A stretch of 64,000 bases of DNA from Streptococcus mitis (GCF_000722705.1 NZ_JPFW01000008.1:372001-436000), one strand, 5' to 3'. Positions 16,509 through 27,434 are shown, counted from the stretch's first letter. Notes: generated by a model not told the origin, from the letters alone. Translations and numbers: made by a program.

Positions 16509-19202
16509 AATCGCATTCTTGTCAAAGCCAAGTTTGCGTTGGATAAACTTAACGATTTCGACAATGATAATCATTGAGAAGCTTCCAGCCATAACGATTC
16601 CCCATTGTGACAAGTCTAGTTTGGTTACATGGAAGATTCCTTCAAGCGGTTCTACAACGATTGTTGCCATGAGAAGAATGAAGGATACCAAGATAGACCA
16701 GTTAAAGGTCTTAGACTTGAATGGACCAACTGTCAAGATGGACTGGTAAACAGACTTGACATTGTAGGCATGGAAGAGCTGAATCAAACCAAGGGTTGCA
16801 AAGGCCATAGTAAGGGCATCTGCATGAATGGCATGATTGTCACCCACATGAACTGGGTAAGCAAGGGCAAGTCCATAAACACTCATAACAAGGGCTGCTT
16901 GGAGTACACCTTGATAGATGATAGAACTGAAAACACCACCTGAGAAGAAGCTTGCCTTGCGTCCACGTGGTTTATGGGTCATAACACCTGGCTCCGCAGG
17001 TTCAACACCTAGAGCGATAGCTGGGAAGGTATCCGTTACCAAGTTGATCCACAAGAGATGAACTGGCTGCAAGACGTCCCAACCAAACAAGGTTGATAGG
17101 AAGATAGTTAATACTTCAGCGGTATTGGCAGAAAGTAAGTACTGAATGGTCTTTTGAATGTTTGAGAAGACCTTACGTCCTTCTTCAACTGCGACGATAA
17201 TAGTTGCAAAGTTATCATCCGCAAGAATCATGTCAGAAGCCCCCTTGGAAACCTCTGTACCAGTGATTCCCATTCCAATACCGATATCTGCTGTTTTCAG
17301 AGCTGGCGCGTCATTAACACCGTCACCTGTCATGGCAACGACCTTACCTTGTTTTTGCCATGCCTTGACGATACGAACCTTGTGTTCTGGAGACACACGG
17401 GCATAAACAGAGTATTGACCAACTACTTTTTCAAAGTCTTCATCTGACAGTTCATTGAGTTCAGCACCAGTTAAAACGTGGCCCTCTGTATCGTTTGCGT
17501 CAATGATTCCCAAACGTTTGGCAATAGCTTCTGCGGTGTCTTGGTGGTCACCTGTAATCATAATTGGACGGATTCCAGCTTCCTTGGCTACACGAACAGC
17601 CTCAGCAGCTTCAGGACGTTCAGGGTCAATCATCCCGATCAAACCAGTAAAGATTAAATCATTTTCAAGCTCTTCAGAAGTGAGGTTTTCTGGAATGCTA
17701 TCGATAATCTTATAGGCACCTGCAAGGACACGCAAGGCTTGGTGAGCCATTTCAGAGTTGTTTGTATGAATGAGGTTTGTAACCTTCTCATCAATCGGAG
17801 CAATATCCCCAGCCTTATCACGAAGAACACAACGTTTCAAAAGTTGGTCGGGCGCACCTTTGACTGCTACAAGGAAACGACCATCTGACAATGGGTGAAC
17901 TGTTGACATGAGCTTACGCTCAGAGTCAAACGGCAACTCAGCCACACGAGGATATTTCTCTAAGAAACCTTTAACATCGTAGCCCTTGTCCAAGGCATAC
18001 TGGATGAAGGCTGTTTCAGTAGGGTCACCAATCAGGTTTCCTTCCACATCAATTTTAGTATCATTTGCCAAGACAACGGAACGAAGTAGTGGCATTTCAA
18101 GACCTAGTTCAATATCATCAGCTGAGTCATGTAGAACCGCATCGTAGAAGACTTTTTCGACTGTCATCTTGTTCATAGTCAGCGTACCAGTCTTATCAGA
18201 AGCGATGATTTCTGTTGAACCAAGTGTTTCAACTGCTGGCAACTTACGAACGATAGAGTTTCGTTTGGCCAAAACTTGAGTACCAAGGGCAAGAACGATG
18301 GTTACGATAGCAGGAAGCCCTTCTGGAATGGCTGCAACAGCAAGCGCAACAGAGGTCATCAACTCACCGAGTGGATTTTTCCCTTGAATGAAGACACCCA
18401 CTACAAAAGTAACAAGGGCAATGACCAAAATTGCATAAGTCAAAACCTTAGAAAGGTTGTTCAAGTTTTGTTTGAGTGGTGTATCCGTTTCATCCGCATC
18501 TTGGAGCATGCCAGCGATATGACCAACTTCCGTGTACATACCTGTATTGACAACAACACCAAGACCACGACCATAAGTCACATTTGAGTTTTGGAAGGCC
18601 ATATTGACACGGTCACCAATACCAGCATCTGCAGCAAGTTCAACTGTCAAGTCTTTTTCGACTGGCACAGACTCACCTGTCAGGGCAGCTTCTTCGATTT
18701 TAAGCGAGTTGGCTTCTAATAAACGAAGATCCGCTGGTACAACATCACCTGCTTCAAGGGCAACAATATCACCTGGTACCAATTCTTTAGAATCAATCTC
18801 AGCCATATGACCATCGCGAAGAACGCGGGCAGCTGGACTAGACATGGATTTGAGGGCTTCGATTGCTTCTTCTGCTTTCCCTTCTTGGTAAACACCAAAG
18901 GCAGCGTTAATGATAACCACGGCTAAGATGATAATGGCATCTGCGATATCTTCCCCACCAGAAGTCACGACTGACAAGATTGCTGCCGCAACTAGGATGA
19001 TAATCATCAAATCCTTAAATTGCTCGATGAATTTGACCAGGATTGATCGTTTCTCGCCTTCTTCGAGTTCATTGTGGCCAAATTCGGCAAGGCGCTTTTC
19101 CGCCTCACTTGATGACAAACCTTGCTCGGTCGCATCCACAGCCTGCAAGACCTCTTCAGGACTCTGAGTATAAAACGCTTGGCGTTTTTGTTCTTTTGAC
19201 AT
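16506..19202 (-). CDS. caxP: P-type divalent-cation export ATPase (CaxP/MgtA)
   Basis: 898-residue PII-type P-ATPase of the plasma membrane. Visible motifs: N-terminal cation-ATPase domain, TGES actuator loop, PEGLP in TM4 (near 297), DKTGTLT with the phosphorylated Asp (near 336), GDGVND hinge (near 625) and six C-terminal TM segments. Pneumococcal CaxP is described as a calcium exporter; the same gene (mgtA) is reported to be under a manganese riboswitch, which is visible upstream here. The start is the ATG at 19200-19202 behind AAGGAGGAGACAC; a longer reading to 19229 would include the ribosome site. It normally lies beside mntE, but here a cassette separates them. Confidence 0.93.
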   Translation of the reverse strand: MSKEQKRQAFYTQSPEEVLQAVDATEQGLSSSEAEKRLAEFGHNELEEGEKRSILVKFIEQFKDLMIIILVAAAILSVVTSGGEDIADAIIILAVVIINAAFGVYQEGKAEEAIEALKSMSSPAARVLRDGHMAEIDSKELVPGDIVALEAGDVVPADLRLLEANSLKIEEAALTGESVPVEKDLTVELAADAGIGDRVNMAFQNSNVTYGRGLGVVVNTGMYTEVGHIAGMLQDADETDTPLKQNLNNLSKVLTYAILVIALVTFVVGVFIQGKNPLGELMTSVALAVAAIPEGLPAIVTIVLALGTQVLAKRNSIVRKLPAVETLGSTEIIASDKTGTLTMNKMTVEKVFYDAVLHDSADDIELGLEMPLLRSVVLANDTKIDVEGNLIGDPTETAFIQYALDKGYDVKGFLEKYPRVAELPFDSERKLMSTVHPLSDGRFLVAVKGAPDQLLKRCVLRDKAGDIAPIDEKVTNLIHTNNSEMAHQALRVLAGAYKIIDSIPENLTSEELENDLIFTGLIGMIDPERPEAAEAVRVAKEAGIRPIMITGDHQDTAEAIAKRLGIIDANDTEGHVLTGAELNELSDEDFEKVVGQYSVYARVSPEHKVRIVKAWQKQGKVVAMTGDGVNDAPALKTADIGIGMGITGTEVSKGASDMILADDNFATIIVAVEEGRKVFSNIQKTIQYLLSANTAEVLTIFLSTLFGWDVLQPVHLLWINLVTDTFPAIALGVEPAEPGVMTHKPRGRKASFFSGGVFSSIIYQGVLQAALVMSVYGLALAYPVHVGDNHAIHADALTMAFATLGLIQLFHAYNVKSVYQSILTVGPFKSKTFNWSILVSFILLMATIVVEPLEGIFHVTKLDLSQWGIVMAGSFSMIIIVEIVKFIQRKLGFDKNAI

Positions 19203-19267
19203 GTGTCTCCTCCTTGACATTGTGTGCAAAACAGACTCTCTTTTCCCTCATCGTATCTTTTCACGAC

Positions 19268-19399
19268 AAACAAAAAGAGACCTGTTAATCATAACAAGTC
19301 TCGCTGTTTAAGATAGTGCCGGAAAGCATACTTTTCAGTATGAAATTCGGAATGACGACACTATCACAGGTTTCTGCCAGCTACTCCCTTGAGTAGTTC
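19268..19399 (-). ncRNA. yybP-ykoY manganese riboswitch of mgtA/caxP
   Basis: Transcribed leader ahead of the cation ATPase. It has GGGAGTAGCTGGCAGAAACC, CGTCATTCCGAA, a TACT-GAAA-AGTA hairpin, CCGGCACTAT closing the long helix, and ACAGCGAGACTTG, the conserved features of the yybP-ykoY aptamer. The aptamer 3' side overlaps a terminator stem (GAGACTTGTT/AACAGGTCTC, 19277-19302) followed by TTTTTGTTT, so the switch probably works by transcription termination, with Mn2+ favouring read-through. Confidence 0.9.
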
Positions 19400-19400
19400 T

Positions 19401-19428
19401 ATTATACCAAATTTTGAAAAGTTTTCAA
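19401..19428 (-). promoter_or_regulatory. Promoter of the mgtA/caxP riboswitch leader
   Basis: Minus strand -35 TTGAAA (19423-19428), 16-base spacer, -10 TATAAT (19401-19406). Confidence 0.8.
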
Positions 19429-19482
19429 AGAATTGAATCATCTTAGACAGTGAAACTATCATGACTAACCATTGCTATTTCA

Positions 19483-21100
19483 TCAATAATCAATAGTTAA
19501 TACTTGAACACTCTCTCTATTATTCGAAATCTCTTCATCAAGATAGTCTACAGTAACATCTGTTGTATGCAAGTCATAACGCAACAGAAACCATAAATAT
19601 CCTTTAGATAGTGATTTTCTTTTTATTTGAACTACTGTAGGAATGCCTTTCTTATAGGATACACTTCTTAATCTTTCCTCTATTCTATAACGATCTGCTG
19701 TAAATTTACCTGTAATAAATTGATTAAATGCCTCTTTATTAATGAAAGCAACAGCTATCAATACAATAGAAAGCATATAGAGAAAATATTTAGAAAGCTG
19801 TACTGAGTATTTTAAAGAATAAATGACCATAATCCCCAAAACAAATAATACAATTGTCATATTATATCTACTGAAACTATCTAAATTTTTTGCTTCATCA
19901 TAGGGCATTGATACAATGTACATAGCTAACAAATTAAGATGATAAATAATATAAGTTAAGCTAGGAAAAACGACTAACTCTATTCCCAATATTTTCTTTT
20001 TAGCTAAAATACAATAGATTAAAACTCCCCCTATTAGCACAAGCAAAATTAAAATAATATTATCAAATGAAAAAATTCGTTGAGCATATTGAAACATTAT
20101 CTCAATTATTTTGCTTTTTCCTTTATCTAACAAATTCTCCTTATAACTCACTAAACTAAATGAATGTTTTGACTTATTTCCTGCAATAAAAACATAAGAA
20201 ACATGTGCTTTCCATAAAATGTTTACAAAGACAATCCCAACAACTACATAGAATGTTTGTAACCAAATATGAAACCGTAATTCTTTTCTCATTCTAAAAG
20301 AATAGAAAATCATGAGAAATAGTGCAGAAATCACAAAAAATATACCACTTGTTTTTACAGATATCAAAAATAAAAAATTAAACTAAGCTGATAAGTTATT
20401 TTTTGTAAACTCTTTTGATAAAAGACAATTATGTTGATAGTAGCCAATGCTAATGATGTCAACAATGTATCTACAAGTAAATCATAGGGCTGAATATTTA
20501 CTATAAAGAGTAGTATGATAAACATTATGACTGGGATACTATACTTTTTCGAATTTCTAGAAATCCATACAAAAAATGTAAAGCATGTACTAAGTACTAG
20601 CCAAGATTGGGCAACACTCATAAATCCTTCAGAATGAAGACCTGTAATTTTTGACATATAGTAAATAAAGCTGGCACTACCTGTCGCATAACTTTGAAAT
20701 TGTATTAGGTCAGATTGAAAATTAGGAAATTGATTATATGTTACAATTTCTTTAGCTACTATCCCCCAATGTGAAAAATTATCATAATGAATCCATAAAT
20801 TATCTTTTAAAAGGATAAATAAGAATACCATAGCAAGAAAAAACAAAAGATTTGCTGAATATATTTTTTATCAGTTATCAAATAAAGAGAATATTTATTC
20901 AGAAAGATTCCTATACAAAAAAGAACAATCGAGGTCAGCTTCAATATATTCAAAAGACCTGAAAGAAAGATGATTGTCCCAATACCTGAAAAAACTACAA
21001 CTGGAATAAAAGAAACTTCTATTTTCGTCTTTAATCTAAAAAAACTGAAATATCCAAAAATTGATAAAAATAATAAGAGCATTCTAAAAACAATTAGCAT
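19483..21100 (-). pseudogene. Polytopic membrane protein, probable GT-C-like glycosyltransferase, split by two frameshifts
   Basis: Three consecutive reading frames (20807-21100, 20364-20846, 19483-20367) together make one about 535-residue multi-pass protein. The first break is in a T6 run near 20845: one more T joins QQIFCFF to LAMVFLFILLKDNLW. The second is in a T5 run near 20367: one more T joins LSLIFYF to LISVKTSG. The phrase HYDNFSHWGIVAKEI after an early TM segment resembles the acidic loop of GT-C lipid-linked-sugar transferases. The last frame would need a TTG start. It overlaps the GT2-GtrA gene by seven bases, suggesting a joint operon. Either a decayed gene, poly-T slippage, or sequencing error. 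AT-rich compared with neighbours. Confidence 0.75.
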
Positions 21101-22179
21101 GGTAACTCCTTCTCTCTAAACACCCACCTTCTTTGAACTTGATAACTGGCGAGAAATAAGATTGTATCGACTACTATTTTAATAGCTGTTTCAGAACCAG
21201 AAAACATATTCCAAACAACTGTCACCATTGCTGCAGACAACAACATTTGGAAAGCAGCCAAGCTATAGTATTTCACAATCGTTTTATAAATTCTTTTTTC
21301 ACCATCAAAGACAAAATTCTTATTCATTGTAAAATTAAAATAAGATGAAATTATTCTTGCCAAAATAGTTGATAATAGAATCAACGGTGCCCCCCTATGA
21401 ATTCCTACAGATAGGGAAAGCCAAAGGAACAACTGAAACAATCCAATATCAACTAAAAAGGAAGAAAGAGAAGATAACAAATATTTAAAGAATGATGCAA
21501 AGATTACTTTATAAATTCTCAATGAATCTTTAATAGGATTGAAATGAGTTTCAGCATTCCCATCAAAGTAAATAGTTTCAATCCTTATTTCTTTGATGGG
21601 AATTGAATTATCAAATGTATGGATTAACATTTTAGTTTCATACTCAAATCGTTCACCTGAAATCTCCAACATTTCATGTAAAATTGCCTTTGGAAAGCCT
21701 CGAAGTCCAGTCTGAGTATCTGTAATTTTTCTACCATAAAGCAATTTAAATACTAATTTTGTAAGCTTATTCCCAAATTTACTTTTTGGTGGAACATTTT
21801 CAGAATCAAAATCACGACAACCTAAAATGAGTGAGTCAGGATAATTAGAAATTGTCTCTACCATAGATAAGACATCTTCAACCCTATGTTGTCCATCCGA
21901 ATCAGCAGTGACAATCCCGTTATATTCTTCTACATTTGGCATTGTCAGAAAATAGTTAAAGGCATTTTTTAAGGCACGACCCTTTCCTAAATTTTTTGCA
22001 TGGGTTAATATCTGACATCCTTGTTTATCTCTTAGTTGTTCAAAAATATAACCACATTCTGACCTACTTCCATCATCTACAATTAGAATATCTTCTAACC
22101 CAGATTGCCTTAATTTTTCTATGTATTGAATCAAATCAAGTGGAGGATTTAGGGCAGGAATAACAATCAATGTTTTCAT
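21094..22179 (-). CDS. GT2 polyprenyl-phosphate glycosyltransferase fused to GtrA flippase-like domain
   Basis: 361 residues. Residues about 1-225 are a GT2 fold of the dolichyl/undecaprenyl-phosphate sugar synthase type: TLIVIPALNPP, ILIVDDGSRSE, TADSDGQH (metal-binding DxD-like) and TQTGLRGF. Residues about 230-360 have four TM helices with GtrA-family character (ARIISSYFNFTMNKNFVF, VQRRWVF). The domain pair is expected to make an undecaprenyl-phosphate sugar on the inner face and help move it outward. The start is the ATG at 22177-22179 after AAAGGAGATTAT, not the longer frame to 22224. The next gene, a GT-C-like membrane protein, would be the acceptor-specific transferase. Confidence 0.85.
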   Translation of the reverse strand: MKTLIVIPALNPPLDLIQYIEKLRQSGLEDILIVDDGSRSECGYIFEQLRDKQGCQILTHAKNLGKGRALKNAFNYFLTMPNVEEYNGIVTADSDGQHRVEDVLSMVETISNYPDSLILGCRDFDSENVPPKSKFGNKLTKLVFKLLYGRKITDTQTGLRGFPKAILHEMLEISGERFEYETKMLIHTFDNSIPIKEIRIETIYFDGNAETHFNPIKDSLRIYKVIFASFFKYLLSSLSSFLVDIGLFQLFLWLSLSVGIHRGAPLILLSTILARIISSYFNFTMNKNFVFDGEKRIYKTIVKYYSLAAFQMLLSAAMVTVVWNMFSGSETAIKIVVDTILFLASYQVQRRWVFREKELPC

Positions 22180-22318
22180 ATAATCTCCTTTGGTATCTGC
22201 TAATATTTTTGTATAAAAAAGCATAAACTTCCAGATATCATTTTATCATGTTTCCTAAAAAAAAAGCATTTTCTGCTTTGTATTTTCTTAATTTTACCCT
22301 TAATTTTATCCATCCTAT

Positions 22319-22347
22319 TTGAATTTTCCCTTGAAAACCAGTATAAT
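22319..22347 (+). promoter_or_regulatory. Promoter of mntE
   Basis: -35 TTGAAT (22319-22324), 17-base spacer, -10 TATAAT (22342-22347), 33 bases before the ATG. Confidence 0.8.
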
Positions 22348-22380
22348 GGTAGAATGCTATGTGACTAGAAAGGAAGTTGA

Positions 22381-23565
22381 ATGAAGCAATCTATTTCAAA
22401 TCTCAAGTTAGCTGAGCGTGGGGCCATTATCAGTATTTCAACCTATTTGATCTTGTCTGCGGCCAAATTGGCAACTGGTCATCTTCTTCATTCATCCAGT
22501 TTGGTGGCTGATGGTTTTAACAACGTCTCGGACATCATTGGAAATGTTGCCCTCTTGATTGGGATTCGTATGGCGCGCCAACCTGCAGACCGTGACCACC
22601 GTTTTGGTCATTGGAAGATTGAGGATTTGGCTAGCTTGGTCACTTCTATTATCATGTTCTATGTTGGCTTTGATGTGCTAAGGGATACCATTCAAAAGAT
22701 TCTCAGTCGTGAAGAAACAGTCATTGACCCTCTGGGTGCAACTCTAGGAATCATTTCTGCAGCGATTATGTTTCTAGTTTATCTCTACAATACTCGCCTC
22801 AGTAAGAAATCCAACTCCAAGGCGCTAAAGGCTGCTGCTAAGGATAACCTTTCTGATGCTGTTACCTCTCTTGGTACTACCATTGCCATCCTAGCTAGCA
22901 GTTTCAATTATCCCATTGTGGATAAACTGGTCGCTATCATCATCACTTTCTTTATCTTGAAAACTGCCTATGATATCTTCATCGAGTCTTCCTTTAGTCT
23001 TTCAGATGGTTTTGACGACCGCCTGCTTGAGGACTACCAAAAGGCCATTATGAAAATTCCCAAAATCAGTAAGGTTAAGTCTCAAAGAGGTCGTACCTAC
23101 GGTAGCAATATCTACCTTGATATTACGCTAGAAATGAATCCTGACTTGTCGGTTTATGAGAGCCACGAAATCGCGGATCAAGTCGAGTCTATGTTGGAAG
23201 AACGTTTTGGAGTCTTTGATACCGATGTCCATATCGAGCCAGCACCTATCCCTGAGGATGAGATTTTAGACAATGTCTACAAAAAATTGCTTATGCGCGA
23301 ACAATTGATTGATCAGGGAAATCAACTGGAAGAATTCTTGGCTGACGATTTTGTCTATATTCGTCAAGATGGAGAACAGATGGATAAAGAGGCCTATAAA
23401 GCCGAAAAAGAGTTGAATTCAGCTATCAAGGATATTCAAATCACTTCCATCAGTCAAAAGACCAAACTCATCAGCTATGAGTTAGATGGTATCATCCACA
23501 CCAGTATCTGGCGTCGCCACGAAACTTGGCAAAATATCTTCCACCAGGAAACCAAAAAAGAATAG
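22381..23565 (+). CDS. mntE: Cation diffusion facilitator, manganese efflux MntE
   Basis: 394-residue CDF protein: six TM helices, then a cytosolic domain containing VHIEP and a long C-terminal extension. The transport-site pairs are Asn47-x3-Asp51 in TM2 and Asp155-x3-Asp159 in TM5; Asn at the first position instead of His/Asp fits Mn-type CDFs. In pneumococcus MntE exports Mn2+ and protects from Mn toxicity. ATG follows AAGGAAGTTGA. It is normally next to mgtA/caxP; here it is divergent from the GtrA cassette. Confidence 0.92.
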   Translation: MKQSISNLKLAERGAIISISTYLILSAAKLATGHLLHSSSLVADGFNNVSDIIGNVALLIGIRMARQPADRDHRFGHWKIEDLASLVTSIIMFYVGFDVLRDTIQKILSREETVIDPLGATLGIISAAIMFLVYLYNTRLSKKSNSKALKAAAKDNLSDAVTSLGTTIAILASSFNYPIVDKLVAIIITFFILKTAYDIFIESSFSLSDGFDDRLLEDYQKAIMKIPKISKVKSQRGRTYGSNIYLDITLEMNPDLSVYESHEIADQVESMLEERFGVFDTDVHIEPAPIPEDEILDNVYKKLLMREQLIDQGNQLEEFLADDFVYIRQDGEQMDKEAYKAEKELNSAIKDIQITSISQKTKLISYELDGIIHTSIWRRHETWQNIFHQETKKE

Positions 23566-23598
23566 AGAAATCCTGTCCATGAGACGGGATTTTTCTAT
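23566..23598. terminator. Terminator between mntE and the ABC-F gene
   Basis: AATCCTGTC/GACGGGATT stem and TTTTT, directly after the mntE stop, between converging genes. Confidence 0.8.
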
Positions 23599-23602
23599 TC
23601 TT

Positions 23603-25474
23603 CTAGCTATCAAAGTCACTTAGGTATTCATAGCGTTCGTATTTTTCAAGGAGTGCTTCGTTTTTCTCATCCAGTTCTTTTTGGAGTGTCGCTAGCTTAC
23701 CAAAGTCAGAGCCGTTGGCCTGCATCTCATCTTCAATAGTATCGATACGATTTTCCAAGGCTTCAATATCGCCTTCAATGCTTGCCCACTCCTGCTTTTC
23801 TTGGTAGGTCATGCGTTTCTTGTCTTCTCGAACCTTGACGACTTTTTCCTTTTCGGCTTTTTGCACTTGATTGGCCATCTCTGTTTCAAAGACTTTTTCA
23901 TCAAGATAGTCGGTATAATGACCAAAGAAAGGACGAATCTTGCCATCCTCAAAAGCGAGAATCTTGGTCGCTACCTTATCCAAAAAATAGCGGTCGTGAC
24001 TAACAGTCAAAACTGGACCAGCAAAGCCTTGCAAAAAATTCTCCAAGACTGTCAAGGTTGCAATATCCAAATCATTGGTTGGCTCGTCCAAGAGAAGAAC
24101 ATTTGGTTTTTCCAAGAGCAATTTGAGAAGATAAAGACGTTTTTTCTCTCCCCCAGACAATTTCTCAATCAAGGTTCCATGCGTCGAACGTGGGAAAAGG
24201 AACTGCTCCAGCAACTCTGCAATCGAAGTCGTAGAACCTCCGCTGGTCTTGACTTCTTCAGCCACTTCTTGCAGGTAATTGATCACTCTCTTGCTCTCAT
24301 CCAAGCCCTTAATTTGCTGAGAGAAATAGGCAATGCGAACTGTTTCCCCAATCACAACTTGTCCTGCTGTCGGCTCAAGAATGCCTGCAATCAAGTTAAG
24401 GAGAGTTGATTTCCCAACACCGTTGTCACCAACAATTCCAATACGATCTTTAGCTTGCACCAAGAGATTAAAATCTTGCAAAATAGGCTTGTTTTCATAG
24501 GCAAAGGAAACATCCTGAAACTCGATGACTTTCTTCCCAATCCGACTGGTTTCAAAGTTCATGGTCAAGTCTGTTTCAGCAACGCCACCTGAGACTTCTT
24601 TCTTCAAGTCGTGGAAACGATTGATACGAGCCTGCTGCTTGGTCGCACGCGCCTGCGGTTGTCTGCGCATCCAGGCCAATTCTTGTTTGTAGAGTTGTTC
24701 CTTTTTGTGAAGAAGAGCCGCGTCGCGCTCATCCTGTTCTGCCTTTAGGCGAACATAGTCCTGGTAATTTCCCTGGTACTCGGTCAAGCCTGCGCGATCC
24801 AATTCGAAAATCCGAGTTGACAAAGCGTCTAGGAAATAACGGTCGTGGGTGATAAAGAGAACTGTCTTCTTAGAATTTTTCAAAAAGAGGGTCAGCCACT
24901 CAATAGTCGCAATGTCCAGATGGTTGGTCGGCTCATCCAAAAGCAAGAGATCGTGGTTGCCAAGTAAGACTTGCGCCAACTGAACTCGTCTTCTCAGACC
25001 ACCTGACAATTCCCCAACAGGAGTCGATAAGTCCTGAATACCCAGCTTACTGAGAACGGTCTTGACCTGACTCTCAATTTCCCAAGCTTGGAGAGAATCC
25101 ATTTCAGCCATGACCCGTTCCAAACGAGCCTGCTTGTCCTCACTGTAGTTGAGCATGAGGAGTTCATACTCACGAATGAGTTGGATTTCCTTGAGATCGC
25201 TGGAGAGAACCGTATCCAAAACTGTCTTACTATCATCAAAATCAGGATCTTGAGTCAAGTAACCAATCTGGTAATCATTCTTAGCTGAAAAAGGACTGAC
25301 ATCCCCATCAAAGCCAGAAACACCAGAAAGAACATCTAAAAGGGTAGTCTTACCAGTCCCATTGACACCGATTAGACCAATTCTATCCAAGTCATGGATA
25401 ATAAAGGAAATATCCTTAAAAACGGTCTTATCACCGACGGATTTACTTAGTTTTTCAACGATAAAATCACTCAT
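23603..25474 (-). CDS. ABC-F family ATPase, Uup-like
   Basis: 623-residue soluble protein with two ABC domains and no membrane segments. First Walker A GVNGTGKT (about 36-43) with signature LSGGLRRR; second GDNGVGKST with LSGGEKKR and [12 protein letters not shown] charged linker lies between them, and a C-terminal coiled coil (about 550-615, [17 protein letters not shown]) is typical of the Uup group. ABC-F proteins act on the ribosome or in DNA-structure maintenance. The start ATG overlaps the cca stop by four bases, the first of two such overlaps in the dapB-cca-ABC-F operon. Confidence 0.9.
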   Translation of the reverse strand: MSDFIVEKLSKSVGDKTVFKDISFIIHDLDRIGLIGVNGTGKTTLLDVLSGVSGFDGDVSPFSAKNDYQIGYLTQDPDFDDSKTVLDTVLSSDLKEIQLIREYELLMLNYSEDKQARLERVMAEMDSLQAWEIESQVKTVLSKLGIQDLSTPVGELSGGLRRRVQLAQVLLGNHDLLLLDEPTNHLDIATIEWLTLFLKNSKKTVLFITHDRYFLDALSTRIFELDRAGLTEYQGNYQDYVRLKAEQDERDAALLHKKEQLYKQELAWMRRQPQARATKQQARINRFHDLKKEVSGGVAETDLTMNFETSRIGKKVIEFQDVSFAYENKPILQDFNLLVQAKDRIGIVGDNGVGKSTLLNLIAGILEPTAGQVVIGETVRIAYFSQQIKGLDESKRVINYLQEVAEEVKTSGGSTTSIAELLEQFLFPRSTHGTLIEKLSGGEKKRLYLLKLLLEKPNVLLLDEPTNDLDIATLTVLENFLQGFAGPVLTVSHDRYFLDKVATKILAFEDGKIRPFFGHYTDYLDEKVFETEMANQVQKAEKEKVVKVREDKKRMTYQEKQEWASIEGDIEALENRIDTIEDEMQANGSDFGKLATLQKELDEKNEALLEKYERYEYLSDFDS

Positions 25475-26670
25475 TTTTTCTCCCTCAGGTAATTATCGAT
25501 GGCTTGACGGTCATTTTCCAATTCTCCATCAACAATGGCAAACTCAATCTCTATTAAAATATCTCCCAAATCTGGGCTAGGCTGGTAACCATATTCCTTG
25601 ATCAAAATACCACCGTTGATTTGGATTTCTTTCTTATCATGAATGGTCAGACTCTGATAGGTTTCTGTGATGGCTTGTGGGTTGACTGGTTTCCCTTGAG
25701 CCTGACGAAGATTTTCAGCCTGTAAAAGTAAATCCAAGTCAAAGCGGTAACAATCGCGCTTGCTCAATTCTCTCTTTTCACGCAGAGCCAAAATAATCAG
25801 CAAATCCTGTACCTGCTTGGCAAACTGACGTGAGGTCTTCCAAGCTTTCAAAAATGGCTGCGCATTTTCAATCTCCAAAGCCCACAGTAGAGCCGCCCAG
25901 GCTTGTTCAGAGGATTCAAAGGTGAAATTAGACTCCAAATCAAACAATCTGTTGAGCTTGTCCTGGCTAGCTGCCATATCAGGGAGATAGTCATAAGCTT
26001 GACTCTCAATCATGGAAGCCAAGCCCCTTCTCCAAAATGGAGCCAGCAAGAGTTTATCAAACTCAACAAAAGTACGCTCTACAGAAATTTTCTCCAAAAG
26101 TGGCGTCAAGGTCTTCATAGCTTTAAATGTTTCTGACTCAAGCTCAAAGCCAAGACTGGCCTGAAAACGGAAACCACGCATAATCCGTAGAGCATCTTCG
26201 TTGAAACGCTCACTAGCTACACCAACCGCCCGCAAAACTTGATTTTCCAAATCTTCTAAACCACGGAACAAGTCAATGATTTCCCCTGTCTCGTCCAAGG
26301 CAAAGGCATTGACTGTGAAATCACGGCGCTTGAGGTCTTCTTCTAGCGAACGCACAAAGGAAACCGCACTGGGTCTTCGATAGTCCACATAGACATCTTC
26401 TGTCCGAAAAGTGGTTACCTCATACTCCTCATCCCCATCTAAGACCAAGACGGTTCCATGCTCGATTCCGATATCGGCTGTTCGCGGAAAAATCTGCTTG
26501 GTCTCCTCTGGATAAGAAGACGTCGCAATATCCACATCATGGATAGGACGATTGAGGAGAGCATCTCGAACAGAGCCCCCAACAAAATAAGCTTCAAAGC
26601 CTGCTTCTTTAATTTTTTCTAATACTGGTAAAGCCTTCTGAAATTCAGAAGGCATTTGCGTTAATCTCAT
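25471..26670 (-). CDS. cca: CCA-adding tRNA nucleotidyltransferase
   Basis: 399 residues. The class II nucleotidyltransferase head has [12 protein letters not shown] (Gly31-Gly32) and the metal-binding Asp45-Val-Asp47, followed by [12 protein letters not shown] and the [14 protein letters not shown] neck motif. The enzyme builds or repairs the 3' CCA end of tRNAs with CTP and ATP. Length fits Gram-positive CCA enzymes. It overlaps dapB upstream and the ABC-F gene downstream by ATGA each, so the three are one translationally coupled unit. Confidence 0.95.
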   Translation of the reverse strand: MRLTQMPSEFQKALPVLEKIKEAGFEAYFVGGSVRDALLNRPIHDVDIATSSYPEETKQIFPRTADIGIEHGTVLVLDGDEEYEVTTFRTEDVYVDYRRPSAVSFVRSLEEDLKRRDFTVNAFALDETGEIIDLFRGLEDLENQVLRAVGVASERFNEDALRIMRGFRFQASLGFELESETFKAMKTLTPLLEKISVERTFVEFDKLLLAPFWRRGLASMIESQAYDYLPDMAASQDKLNRLFDLESNFTFESSEQAWAALLWALEIENAQPFLKAWKTSRQFAKQVQDLLIILALREKRELSKRDCYRFDLDLLLQAENLRQAQGKPVNPQAITETYQSLTIHDKKEIQINGGILIKEYGYQPSPDLGDILIEIEFAIVDGELENDRQAIDNYLREKK

Positions 26671-27434
26671 AATAAGTGTTCTAATCCATAGACAAGCTCA
26701 TGACGCTTGACAACTTCTTTAATTCCCAAATTGACCCCTGTCATGAAGGAGCTGCGATCATAGGAGTCATGACGGAGGGTCAATCCTTCTCCCTGATTGC
26801 CAAAGATGACTTCCTGATGGGCTACCAAGCCTGGTAGACGGACAGAGTGAATCCGCATGCCATCAAAGTCAGCACCACGAGCACCAGCAATCAGTTCTTC
26901 TTCATCAGGCGCACCTTGCTGGATAGACTCTCGAACTTCCGCCATCAACTCAGCTGTTTTAATAGCTGTTCCACTAGGAGCATCCTTTTTCTTGTCATGA
27001 TGGAGCTCGATAATCTCCACGTTTGGGAAATATTTAGCAGCCTGCGTCGCAAATTGCATGAGCAAGACAGCACCCAAGGCAAAGTTAGGGGCAATCAAAC
27101 CACCCAAATCTTGGGCACGTGAAAAATCTTTTAGCTCTGCAATTTCTTCACTAGTAAAGCCTGTTGTTCCAACTACTGGAGCAAAGCCATTTTCAAGAGC
27201 AAATCGTGTATTTTCATAGGCAACAGCTGGAGTAGTAAAATCTACCCAGACATCCGCTTCAAAGCCTGCTAAATCAACCTTATCCTTAAAAACAGGAATT
27301 CCCTGCCATTCTGACTCAGACTCAAAAGGATCCAAAACTGCTACCAAATCCAAGTCTGGATCATCCAAGACCATCTGACAAGCAGCTTGGCCCATCTTTC
27401 CCTTAAAACCAGCAATAATTACTCGAATACTCAT
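26667..27434 (-). CDS. dapB: 4-hydroxy-tetrahydrodipicolinate reductase
   Basis: 255 residues. The N-terminal Rossmann motif is GFKGKMG, and the substrate-site signature is [15 protein letters not shown] with the catalytic His and Lys. It reduces hydroxytetrahydrodipicolinate with NAD(P)H on the way to diaminopimelate and lysine; pneumococcal stem peptides use lysine, tying the enzyme to wall synthesis. First gene of the dapB-cca-ABC-F unit. Confidence 0.95.
   Translation of the reverse strand: MSIRVIIAGFKGKMGQAACQMVLDDPDLDLVAVLDPFESESEWQGIPVFKDKVDLAGFEADVWVDFTTPAVAYENTRFALENGFAPVVGTTGFTSEEIAELKDFSRAQDLGGLIAPNFALGAVLLMQFATQAAKYFPNVEIIELHHDKKKDAPSGTAIKTAELMAEVRESIQQGAPDEEELIAGARGADFDGMRIHSVRLPGLVAHQEVIFGNQGEGLTLRHDSYDRSSFMTGVNLGIKEVVKRHELVYGLEHLL

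Noticed and set aside
19483-21100. Three separate small membrane protein genes
   Set aside because: Each frame continues the previous one after a one-base change in a T run, and the middle and last pieces lack good start sites, so one broken gene is more likely.
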